From assembly GCF_000003195.3 (NCBI RefSeq), contig NC_012871.2, forward strand, positions 59,139,802 through 59,203,801: a stretch of 64,000 bases of DNA, written 5' to 3'. The notes beneath the pieces are model-generated. The model made no database searches, was not told the DNA's origin, and worked only from the letters and a program-made list of their open reading frames with translations. This DNA comes from Sorghum bicolor. Taxonomy: Eukaryota; Streptophyta; Magnoliopsida; Poales; Poaceae. Positions 34,721 to 45,422 of this stretch are shown here, piece after piece; positions within the stretch are counted from its first letter, which is position 1; every line of letters begins with the position of its first letter. A program made the translations under genes and the position numbers.

Positions 34721-37700
34721 ATGGCGGGCGGCGGGATGGCGGCGCTGGGCGTGAAGACGGAGCGCGCGGCGCAGTACAAGGGCCGCATGACGCTGGCCGT
34801 CGCCATGACCTGCCTCGTCGCCGCCGTCGGGGGCGCCATCTTCGGCTACGACATCGGCATCTCCGGTACGTTCCCGTGCACTCCCGCTCCTGTTCCTCTC
34901 GTTTGCGTCCGCGCTGCGCTCAGCTCTGCTTCCATAGTCCACACCCCGGTGCCGTGTCCGCTTGATTCTCATCCATGAACGAACAAGCCGCCCGTTTCGG
35001 TTTCAAGGCCGTGACGCCGGCCGGCGTGGCCCCGCTCGGATTTGGCCGCTCTACGACTACTAGTCCTGTCTTGCCGCCCTGCAGGCCCACAACAAAGCCA
35101 GCAGCGATCGAGGTGTCCGTCGCGTTCCCGCAACATTTCGCCACACGCGCACACATCACGCACACATGGAAATCGGGCCTTTTGGAAAGGTGGATTTCGT
35201 GGTATCTCTCGACGACACGCGCTTTTCCCCCGCCAAGCCAAGGCCGTGTGATTGGGTCTCGGTAGGTTGTTGGTATAGTGGAGCTGAACTGAATCCATAT
35301 ACTCTACCATGCGTCTCGTGGTCTCCACAGCGGTAGTAGAATTTTTTGGTCGGGTTCGAGCGAGCAACGAAGCCTTCTGTGATTTCAAGGGCTCCGGCTC
35401 CGGGCACGACACGCACGCGGACGCCACAAAGCTTGCAGTCAGAGCTGGCGGCGCCGAGTGGTCCGCTTCCGCGCGCTGTCGTCGCTGCCGTTCCGCTCCA
35501 TCTCTCTTCTCCGGGATGGAGTTTTTCTCGTTTTTGGCGTAGTAGGCCTCTGTTTAGGAGGCCCGTGCGACGGACTATTAGTTGAGTGGTAGAGCGTGTC
35601 CCTGATAATTGCGTCGCTATGCCTAGGCTGGTCCTAGCACGCGCTCTGTACCTGCACGCTCGATTCTGACTTGGATGATCGATTGGTTTGAGCTCGTGTT
35701 CACTGAAGGCTCCACGCCTCTACCGATCCTCGCTGAATAGCTTCAGGGCCAGATATTAGCCTCAGTACAACTCGTCACTCGTCAGAAACGGTGACCGGAA
35801 CCGGGACGTCGAGATCATCAACAAATCAGTTCAGCGGACAGTATAGTTGCCAGTACTACTCGCTAGGCGATTTCCGCGACAGTATAGTTGCAGAATTTGT
35901 TACTGAGAAGGTAGGTAATCCTGGGAATCATAGCAGTGCAGGTAATGCACGGCAGGGACCAGGAAAAAGATGCAGTAAAAACACCCACATATGACGAGCA
36001 AATCTTTGGTTTGTCAAAGTTTTTTTATATTTGGGAGGGAGTGGGACCAGTGGTTGCTGAGTCCACTGACCGTGCCCTATGGTATGCCGTCACGACAAAA
36101 AAAAAATGCAAAATTTATAACATGTCGAGGTCAAGCAGTCTCTCAGTACCTCCCCCTATTGTGGTAAAACTAATATATCTCTTCTTTCTCTAGTAGTCTT
36201 TAATACCTTTTTTTAACACTAATATTTTTCCTATCTTTCCTCAAATGAAGTGAAAATTACATCTCCATGAACCATCTTTTTTCCTACACACCTATGGAGC
36301 CCATCTTTTATATGAGTATTGAGAAAGATATATTGGGTAGTAACTATCCCAATTGTTGGTGTCTGGACCCGTGACCCAGACACCAACGAGTGATTAGTTT
36401 CTGTGTGTGCTGGGACCCAGATGATGATGCAAGAAGAACATAAGGGTTTATACTGATTCAGACAAACGACACCCTACGTCCAGTGTTAGGGTGTAGTCTT
36501 GTATTATCCTGCACCCGAGGTACTTGTAGTAGGGGTTACAAGCGAGCTGCGAGAGAGGGAGAGTGTCCTAGGTCTCGGCTCGAGAGGTGGTTGAGTGCTC
36601 GTGTGAGTTCTTAGGTTGTTGAATCGTGTCTCTGGACAGGGCTCTGCCTTCCCTTTTATAGTCTCAAGGGGAGGCAGGGTTTACATTATTGTCTATTTCT
36701 AGCATATAGAGGGGGGATGGCGTCGGGGCTATAGCAGCAGGGTGTCCCATCCTTGGAGTTGTAATCGCGACATGGTTGTCCCTGGTGATGACGCAGGGAC
36801 ATCCCTGATGTTGTGGATTTGATGTCTGGACCTGTTCTTTCCTTGTTGAGTCCTATTCGAAGGTATGACCATCTTTTTCGAGGCCTCTTCCCTTGACCCG
36901 CGTCAGGATACAGTGGTGCCTCATTATGGTGGCAATACCTGAGATTTGACATCTCCCATCCCTCCTGACCGGTCGTACGCACAGTAGCAGGGGTTAGGTG
37001 CAACAAGAGATAGAGTAGGTAGCACAGTGGGCGCCATCCCCTGTTGCGATATGGGTGAAGGCATGCCCGCGTCCCATCCGTGGTGTGGGTGTCGTGCGCA
37101 GGAAGCCGGGGAACAAGAGGTCCAAGCCGAGGCCAGGGCTTAGACGAGTCGGAGAATTCGCCCGAGGCCGGGGCTCGGGCGAGTCAGAGAATTTGCCCGT
37201 GGCGGGGGCTCGAGCGAGCCGTGGGGGAGATTATGTTTCACTAGTCATGTATTGGGCCAAAAGGGAGTTGTCCCGACCCATCCTGGGGATGTCCCATAAG
37301 GCATCTTGGGCCTTAGGAAGTAGCTTTTGGCTTTTTTTTGTTTCAGTGGTTGGGGTACCCTGGTTTATGGTACCCGACACCAATATTCATAAAAATAGTA
37401 CTAATCTACCTGCTACTTATATATTAGGATATCTTTAAAAATATAAGGCAACAACTAGTTCTTACATGCTATTTAGGTATAAGTGATATTTTATTTATAT
37501 ATCTTCCTTCCCTCTCTCGTCCTTTATGAGCAGAAGAGCTAGGAACGACCTGGTACTCTAAGTGAGATAGGTATGGAGAGAAGAGACATATTTTTCTCTT
37601 TTCTATCTTTTCTCTTCCACGTAAGCAAAATGTTCTCTTCCATGTAAGCAAAATGTTGATATGGATTTTAATAAGATAGTTAAAGTGACACTATTAAAAC

Positions 37701-40700
37701 ACCCTTGGAAATAAATTATTGGAAGACAAGTGAAGTGGAGATGCTCTAGGAAGTATAAGGGCACTCACAATGCAGACTCTATCATGGAGTCTAAAGTTAT
37801 TTATTACCTCGAACAATGTAGACTTGGAGTCTAAATAAGACTTGGAGTCTTATTTTTTCTACTTTTTTCTTCAATAAATATGCTGCCACATCAGTAAAAT
37901 ACCATAAATAATATGTAATTAATTGTCTTGGACTCTATGATAGAGTCTTGCATTGAGAGTGCCCTAAGGGCAGTCCCAATGGATGAAACTATGTACAGAT
38001 TCCAAGAGAACCATTTCAATAAAAAATCATCTATAGAAATCATCTTACACAATGGAAGAAGTCTATGTGCAATAAATATTAAACTTTTTTAATCTCTCTC
38101 CTTTTATCTCTGCTGTGCTCTCTCTCCTCTTGTTCTCTCACAACCACACAAGACGCAGAGCAAGCAAGCATGCAGTCTCACAACCGCACAAGATGCAGAA
38201 GCTTGCAATGCTGGTGGGTAGGGGAAGCGAGCAAGCATGTGGCGTGTGGCTGGCGGACCAGCATAACGGACGGCGGTCGGCGTGCGAGTGTGGTTGCGCA
38301 GATGGGAGAGCACAACTCTGATGAACGCACGCAACACCCATGGAAGAGCATGGCGGCTCTAGCAAATGCGCCCATGGAAAAGCTCGCTGCTGCAGAGCAG
38401 ACAAGCGCGCGGCAGCGAGAACGGGCGAGCATGGCTGCTCCACGCGGGATCGTGGCTGCTCCATCGTGGGATTTCTTGCATGGCGTGAGCGAGCGGAATG
38501 CCCAGTCGCATGGCGCGATGCTGGAGATAGAGGAAGACTCGACTTGGGTCTCTCCAACGGGATTTTCACGAAATCCTACACCTCGTTCCTTGCGTCGACT
38601 TCGTTTCTTCTTCAAGAAACGGTTTCTTTCTTTTTTACTATCTCTCTTCAATTAATCTCTTAACACATCAGCAAAATATTTATGATATAGCCTAATTAAT
38701 ACACATAGAAACTACAATAAATGTACCATTGGGAGTGCCCTAAGTAACTCCCTCATCGGTTCCATCCTAAAAAGATGTTAACGGACAACAACTGCATTTA
38801 CTATATGTCTATATATGTGATTCTGGTTCAAACCCTATACTAGCTCTGGAAGGTGGTCATGTTAGTGATTTGAGTGGTTGTATAGCTTTGTAGTAGGCCA
38901 AACTATCCAGTTTGATTAAGTCTATATAATAAAAGTATCAATAATTATTAATAATTTTCCATTACAAATATCGATAGTTTCCGTGACAAATTTAGTAAAA
39001 CCTATAATAATCTTATTTATAATGACAATTTTCTTTTAGTATGAAGAGAGTATTATTTTTAAGAATATATATTGTATTCGCAAGTCAAACCAAAGTCACA
39101 TGCAAGACCCGGTTGACACGGTGATAAGTACTGTTACTATATAACATCGCAACTACATTATCCTAAAGCTGGCTTTGTTTAACAAATGACAACATGACCA
39201 CTGGATCTTATCTCCAACTAGAAGAGACCATCAGTGTTGAAAACACTTGAAAAAATTACTTTTATACACTGGATATTATTTATTTAGAGCATCTTCACCC
39301 ACTAGTTCGCTCTTTTAACTGTTGGTCTTTCAAAAAAAAAGGTCCGGAGGACAGGAACATCCCATCTCTCCTTGTGTCTCATGGCTAAAAAGTGTGAATA
39401 CGTTATAAAAAAAGAGTGTGAATGCGTTGATCTATGGTCAACTGTAACTGAAATGCTCGCATTTGCTCCATAGCGTGTCCGCTCTACCCTCTAACTGCAG
39501 TTCCGTGGAAGTTTTGGAAGGATTGCAATTGGAACCCAAGAGTTATCGATGGAGAGGCAACAAAATGTTTTTTCTTTTTTGGAGGAGAAGCCACAAAATG
39601 GTTGTGGGGGTACATGTAGGCTGTAGCAATGGCCTAGAGGTTCTATTTGGTGCCGTTAATTCTTAAGCTAGCACTTGCTACTTGCTAGTGGTAATTTCCA
39701 TCTGGTTATGCGATCTTCGAGTTTTAAACTTGATTATATTATTATTTTGAAAATACAGTTATAATATATAACAAGTATGGAATTGTGAAACTAGTTTTCA
39801 AACAAAACCTATGCAATAGATTTTTGTGTTTCCAAACTAAACATTTAGAAATTATCAACGATCAAAGTTTTAAATATTTCACTGGATTTTGGAGAACTGT
39901 CAAGTATACCAGGGGGCTATGCCATACTATCGTTTGGTTGAAAAGGGCTATGTCATACTATCGTTTAACTGAAAAGGCATGACTGAAAATATTGTGTTTG
40001 CTTATTTATTGTAAGAAAAAAAATATTATTAAATGACCGATAGATTCGGCAGATAAGCTCAAGGCCATAGGCAGGTTCAACATTGATATGAGTGACGGTG
40101 ACGGCAGAAATAACCCCATTGAAGTGTGTTATGACTAACGGATCATGGCCGGCATGGCCGTGTGAAACAACCGGCGGCCCGGCACGGCAAACCGGCCCAC
40201 AGACCGTGCCTTGGGCCGTATGTCAGCATGGGCACGACGATGACACGGCCTGCCAGACATAATGGCTGTCGAGGCATGAAGCCCTGTCGGGCCGGCACGG
40301 CCCGATAACCATCTATAGCTCAAGCGAACATGATGTCATCAAACATGATGCTGCAGGAGAATTCCACACTCGTTGTTCACTCTGGGCATAAAACCCGCTA
40401 CTCATTACCCGAACCCGAAAAACCCGAACCCGCAATACCCGATTCCAGTTCGAGCAGTGAATCTCAAAACCCGCAATTTTTGTGGGTAATTCGGGTTTAG
40501 GGTTCCGGTATCCGAAAACCCGAACCCGCATATCATATGAACATCAGAACATGTGTTTCACTCTGGTTTTGAGACCGGAAGGACTGAACTGCTAGCCTGC
40601 TGGCTGCTGCAGCGCTGCTGTTATTTATCTTGTTTTCTTTGGACTTCTATGACTGTTTGTTAGCTGTTACTCAAGTCTTACCTGTGTTCTGTGTGGCTGT

Positions 40701-42692
40701 GAGCCTGTGAGACTAAATTTTATTTGTGAATGTGTCAAGTGTTATACTCATATACTGTTATGTATTAAGTGTCGTTTGCACTTGGCCATTTTATAATTCT
40801 ATGTAGTTATGTATTTATAATTCTATGCCAAATTATATGATGTTTAAGGGGTTGCTTACATTCTACAGAGTTCGGGTAGAATGGGATTACCCGAACCCGA
40901 ACCCGAAGTTGTGGGTACCCGCGGCTGCGGGTAATGGGTTTTTGGGACTGAGTTCGGGTTCCAGTTTCTATTACCCGAACTTTCCAAAACCCGAATTACC
41001 CGACCCGATCGGATCGGGTAACCCGAACGCCCAGAGTGACTCGTTGTGCCACTAGTTGAGTTGATCGGGTGAACACTCTTTTAGTTGAGTTGAGGCCATG
41101 ACCACAACAAATTGTACTGTGAACTGTGTCTGAAGTGCCAATGTTTCACAATGGATTACCATCTCCTGGTATGTTCTGCGGATCTGATTGACCGAATGCT
41201 GCAGGAGGAGTGACATCCATGGACCCATTTCTGGAGAAATTCTTCCCGGTGGTGTTCCACAGGAAGAACTCCGGCGGGAAGAACAACTACTGCAAGTACG
41301 ACAACCAGGGGCTGGCGGCGTTCACCTCCTCGCTCTACCTCGCCGGCCTCGTGGCCTCCCTGGTGGCGTCCCCCGTGACTCGGAACTACGGCCGCAAAGC
41401 CAGCATCGTCTGCGGCGGCGTCAGCTTCCTGATCGGCGCGGCGCTCAACGTGGCCGCCGTGAACCTGGCCATGCTCATCCTCGGGCGCATCATGCTGGGC
41501 GTCGGCATCGGTTTCGGCAACCAGGCCGTGCCGCTGTACCTGTCGGAGATGGCGCCGGCGCACCTCCGCGGCGGGCTGAACATGATGTTCCAGCTCGCGA
41601 CGACGCTGGGCATCTTCACGGCGAACCTGATCAACTACGGCACGCAGAACATCAAGCCGTGGGGGTGGCGTCTGTCGCTGGGCCTGGCGGCGGCGCCGGC
41701 GCTGCTGATGACGCTGGCCGGGCTGTTCCTCCCGGAGACGCCCAACAGCCTCATCGAGCGCGGGCGCGTGGAGGAGGGCCGGCGCGTGCTGGAGCGCATC
41801 CGGGGCACCGCCGACGTGGACGCCGAGTTCACGGACATGGTGGAGGCGAGCGAGCTGGCCAACACCATCGAGCACCCGTTCCGGAACATCCTGGAGCCCC
41901 GCAACCGGCCGCAGCTGGTGATGGCCGTGTGCATGCCGGCGTTCCAGATCCTGACGGGGATCAACTCCATCCTCTTCTACGCGCCGGTGCTGTTCCAGAG
42001 CATGGGCTTCGGCAGCAACGCGTCCCTCTACTCCTCCGTGCTCACCGGCGCCGTGCTCTTCTCCTCGACGCTCATCTCCATCGGCACCGTCGACCGCCTC
42101 GGCCGCCGGAAGCTCCTCATCAGCGGCGGGATCCAGATGATCGTCTGCCAGGTGATGGCGACTGAATGCTCGACTGAGTTCTGACCGATCGTACTCTTGG
42201 GACTAACGCGCACTACTTGCATTGCAGGTGATCGTGGCGGTGATCCTGGGCGCCAAGTTCGGGGCGGACAAGCAGCTGTCGCGGAGCTACTCGATCGCGG
42301 TGGTGGTGGTGATCTGCCTGTTCGTGCTGGCGTTCGGGTGGTCGTGGGGCCCGCTGGGGTGGACGGTGCCGAGCGAGATCTTCCCGCTGGAGACGCGGTC
42401 GGCGGGGCAGAGCATCACGGTGGCCGTGAACCTGCTCTTCACCTTCGCCATCGCGCAGGCGTTCCTGTCGCTGCTGTGCGCCTTCAAGTTCGGCATCTTC
42501 CTCTTCTTCGCCGGGTGGATCACCGTCATGACCGTCTTCGTCTGCGTCTTCCTGCCGGAGACCAAGGGCGTGCCCATCGAGGAGATGGTGCTGCTCTGGC
42601 GGAAGCACTGGTTCTGGAAGAAGGTCATGCCGGCGGACATGCCGCTCGAGGATGGCTGGGGCGCCGCACCTGCCACCAACAATCACAAGTGA
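34721..42692 (+). CDS. STP7: STP-family sugar/H+ symporter, STP7-like
   Basis: Coding exons are 34721-34865, 41205-42151 and 42228-42692, giving 518 residues. The first junction joins ...DIGIS-G to [13 protein letters not shown] in the frame expected for STP proteins. It is a plasma-membrane proton-coupled monosaccharide importer with twelve predicted membrane segments. Visible signatures are GYDIGIS in helix 1, RNYGRKASI in the loop after helix 2, [66 protein letters not shown] and [11 protein letters not shown]. Over its whole length it resembles Arabidopsis STP7, reported to prefer pentoses, so the substrate here may be arabinose or xylose rather than glucose; that is inference. Intron 1 is 6,339 bp because several mobile elements have accumulated in it; intron 2 is 76 bp. 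Confidence 0.96.
35572..35630 (+). pseudogene. Plastid-derived trnI-GAU fragment (NUPT) in STP intron 1
   Basis: The 59 bases starting ggactattagttgagtgg and containing gagcgtgtccctgataa and ttgcgtcgctatgcc follow the plastid isoleucine tRNA: the whole 37-nt 5' exon, with the A-box and GAU anticodon, then the start of its group II intron. Most differences from the plastid form, as I recall it, are C-to-T or G-to-A changes typical of methylated nuclear DNA. The 3' exon is absent, so it cannot make a tRNA. The plastid comparison is from memory, not a search. Confidence 0.72.
36354..37379. mobile_element. Solo LTR (about 1.03 kb) with CCAAT target duplication
   Basis: The element starts TGTTGGTGTCTGG and ends GGTACCCGACA. 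CCAAT is repeated exactly on both sides (36349-36353 and 37380-37384). A TATA-like ccttttatag lies near 36651, and GC-rich ccgaggccggggctcgg blocks occur in the 3' half, as in grass Ty3/gypsy LTRs. No gag-pol remains between two LTRs, so this is a solo LTR left by recombination. It lies in STP intron 1. Confidence 0.85.
37759..37964. mobile_element. Tourist-like MITE, GGGCACTC termini
   Basis: The 206-bp element has GGGCACTCACAATGCAGACT at the left and the matching TTGCATTGAGAGTGCCC at the right, flanked by TAA on both sides (37756-37758 and 37965-37967). The right TAA is shared with the next element. Confidence 0.85.
37968..38740. mobile_element. PIF/Harbinger-type element with GC-rich interior
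   Basis: The termini are GGGCAGTCCCAATGG and CCATTGGGAGTGCCC, inverted over 15 bp with one mismatch, flanked by TAA (37965-37967 and 38741-38743). It is 773 bp, far longer than its 206-bp neighbour with similar ends. The middle (about 38110-38590) is GC-rich and unlike the AT-rich arms, suggesting acquired sequence. Frames are open on both strands there, but no family is recognised. Confidence 0.75.
40135..40320. mobile_element. Possible transposon remnant rich in GGCCGGCACGG motifs
   Basis: This stretch has repeated ggcccggcacggc-type words in both orientations (ggcggcccggcacggc, gggccggcacggcccg), in contrast to its AT-rich flanks. That resembles subterminal arrays of hAT-like elements, but no termini or target duplication could be found. 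Confidence 0.4.
40377..41039. mobile_element. Non-autonomous hAT-type element, 8-bp target duplication
   Basis: The ends are TCACTCTGGGC and GCCCAGAGTGA, a perfect 11-bp inverted pair. CTCGTTGT is duplicated exactly on both sides (40369-40376 and 41040-41047); an 8-bp duplication is diagnostic of hAT-like insertion. Both subterminal regions are crowded with acccgaa/ttcgggt motifs in both orientations, likely transposase-binding or structural repeats. It has no coding capacity. It ends 165 bp before exon 2 of the transporter gene. Confidence 0.9.
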
Positions 42693-42699
42693 AGACAGC

Positions 42700-45100
42700 A
42701 TGCGTGCTTGCTTTCGTGGACATTATTACAGTATAACCAAAGAAAACGAGGCACACACACTGACATGTACTCCTAGGCGGATGCTTATTCATATTGTAAT
42801 CTGTATGTAAGCAGGTTGTGTGGTGATACGCGAATGAGACGTTCGGTTTGTGCGTGCTTGTTCTTTACTTTTTTTTAACAATATATAAATTAGACACACA
42901 TAACCTATACACTCCACACTCGTCACACCACATGCGTCTGTTTTCCCCTTTCCCCATTTTTATAAAGGGTGACCGGCGATTTCTAGGGTTGGTCGAGCTA
43001 ATTAAGTTCTCACCGCTCCCTTCTCGCGATAGTTTCCATGATTGCTAGAGTTACTTTTGGTGTTAGTCACTGTGTTTGGTGCGGTGGTTTGTAATTTATT
43101 TCGTCTTAGTGTGTTTGTTCTCTTAGCGATTTAATTTCTTTGTTGAGTATTTAGGTTGGTTCTGTTGTTTGGATTTATTGCTTTTTTTATCTTTGTATTT
43201 GTATGTGGTATGATGCCGGTTGATTTGGGTTTTGTCGCTAAATATTTTTAGATGTTGCGAGATGCGAGCTTTTTTGTGATGTGTCTAGGGTTTTGATCCA
43301 ACGCGCGTGTGTCATATGTGTCTTCCAAATTTTCTGTGGATGCCCGATGTTGAATCTGTGATTTGCTTTGATCCTGAGCGGATGTCGAAATATTGTAGTT
43401 TGTAGCATTTACGATTCATTTTGCATTCTATGTCATAAAATGATTCATGAGTACTGATTACTGATGATAATCATTCATGTATGCGCCCAAATCCGATATA
43501 GTAGTAATAAGCATGAGTAATCAATTAGCGATGAGCTCCTTTTTGTGTTCTCGTCAATTTGCTGCTCATTGTGCATATTTTTGTCTTTGCCTCTCTAATA
43601 TACATGTACTACCAGTAATTAAGCTAGAGAATCATGGTCGTTTATTCTTTAAAAGGAGTTAAAAATGTCAGAAAATCGTATGGAGATATGATATGAGATG
43701 AGTGGAATGGAAATCATCTTTGTGGATGAAGATGTTTTTGATTCATTGTCCTGTGATTGTTGTGGATATGTTTAGGCTCAATGGGATGATTGGATGTAGA
43801 TGTGATGTTAGTTTTTGGTACTGTTAGATTTTTTTTTGATGCCTTTATTGATATTGGAAATATAAATACAACCCTACAGGTCCAAAAGGACCACGCAAAA
43901 CAAACACATAACAAAATGGATCCTCCAGATCCACCGAGGCGGCTTCATCTGCAGGATGGCCAACAAACATAGATAAACACCGCAAAAATCGGTACTCTTA
44001 ATCATAGGCAGAGTTACCCATTAGGCACAATAGGGCACCTGCCCTACCTATCGGCGAAGTAGCACCATTAGTACCCCCCCTCTGTCTCTCTCCCATCTAG
44101 CCAAGTGACCAGTGATGGAGCGGTGGCGTTCGCCGTCTGCGTCGATGAGAGCGCCAGCCAAACACAAGGAAAATCGAGTAGGAAAGAAAAAATAGGCCCA
44201 ATAAACCCAGCTACCCCAAGTGGAAGTGGCTCTAAACCCCAATCCTACTCGCGACTCCTCCCGTTCGCAGTCTATTCACGTCCGCACTTGGTGCCTCCGT
44301 GGTCCGCCACATGTCAGCGCACTCGGATTCGGAGGTCGGAGCTCCGCTCGGCGCCCCAGCCCCCAAGCCCACATCGCAACGCTCACTGCAGCCGCTCCCG
44401 CCGACTGGCTTCTAGCTCCGCGGCACCCGCTTGACGCTCCAGCGCCTGCAGGCTGCTCTGAATCTCTGATGGGGAGGTGGCGCTGGGCATGGGTGTGGGT
44501 GTGGCCAGAGAGAAGCCGAAGGAGAGCGAGAGGGAGGAGCAAGCCGAGGCCAAGGTCTTCAAATTTACAGGTTTCTTAGCTCTTGGAATGTTAGATTTTG
44601 ATCTTTAATTTGGACACCTTTTCTTGCCCAGCGGGTTTTGGTTGAATTAATGTAATCTCCAAATAAGAGGTAGCATCATCAATTCATGTTTAAATTTGTC
44701 ATAAATTGGCTATTGATGTGTGTCCTTGTGATGTTATTAAAAAGTTTTATTTGTGATGCGCCTCATTTAATTTTTTGTTTGAGCTCTGCCAGTGCTCCTA
44801 GTGAATTTGAAGATAAGTTACAACCAGATAAAGAGATTCGTGCTATTATAAAACCATGTAGCACAAAATCTTACTGTATACTTCACATATTTATGTTTCT
44901 TTAATCTGAATTAAAGCTACAAATATCTTTGTATGATGCAAATATTCTAGTACAAATCTAAAAACAACAATCACACAGATCGAACAATCCAGTAGACGTC
45001 GCGGTATGAATTCGATGGATAAAAGAATGGTTAGTGAAGAGACACAAAACAACCGGGCGTGACATAACAATTTTGAAATGAAATGAAAGAAAAACATAAA
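42700..45100. other. Transporter 3' flank and intergenic DNA
   Basis: The first 150 or so bases are likely 3' UTR of the transporter. The remainder has no family-like frame. A GC-rich part at 44090-44560 has frames on both strands without recognisable domains. The part 43830-43980 might be a degraded repeat. Confidence 0.45.
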
Positions 45101-45422
45101 TGCTTATATTCATGAATTACAAAACAGAACGGTGCAGGAATTTAATGGATTACAATAATGTTGAAGTCCGTTTCAGGAAGATTCTAAATATTTTTCAAAC
45201 TACAAACTTCAAAGTGCTACAATAACAATCATGCTACGTACAATTTTGATGAAGACAAAACAAAAGAAATGGACCCGTGAATGAGAACTACAAATACAAT
45301 ACAACCTCCAGATCCAGTAGTCTCCTGCTCTAATTGACTCCGCTACCCTGTACGTCGGGGCTGCGAGCCTGCGACTACGACGACGACGACTCTCCCGGCT
45401 TTGCTTCCAGCATTCTACGACC

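Noticed and set aside
35572..35630. tRNA gene for isoleucine
   Set aside because: Only the 5' half is present, followed by group II intron-like sequence and then unrelated DNA. It cannot fold into a full tRNA.
41156..42165. Long frames on both strands over the transporter's second exon
   Set aside because: They are shadows of the GC-rich STP coding exon; only the frame continuous with exons 1 and 3 has the sugar-porter motifs.
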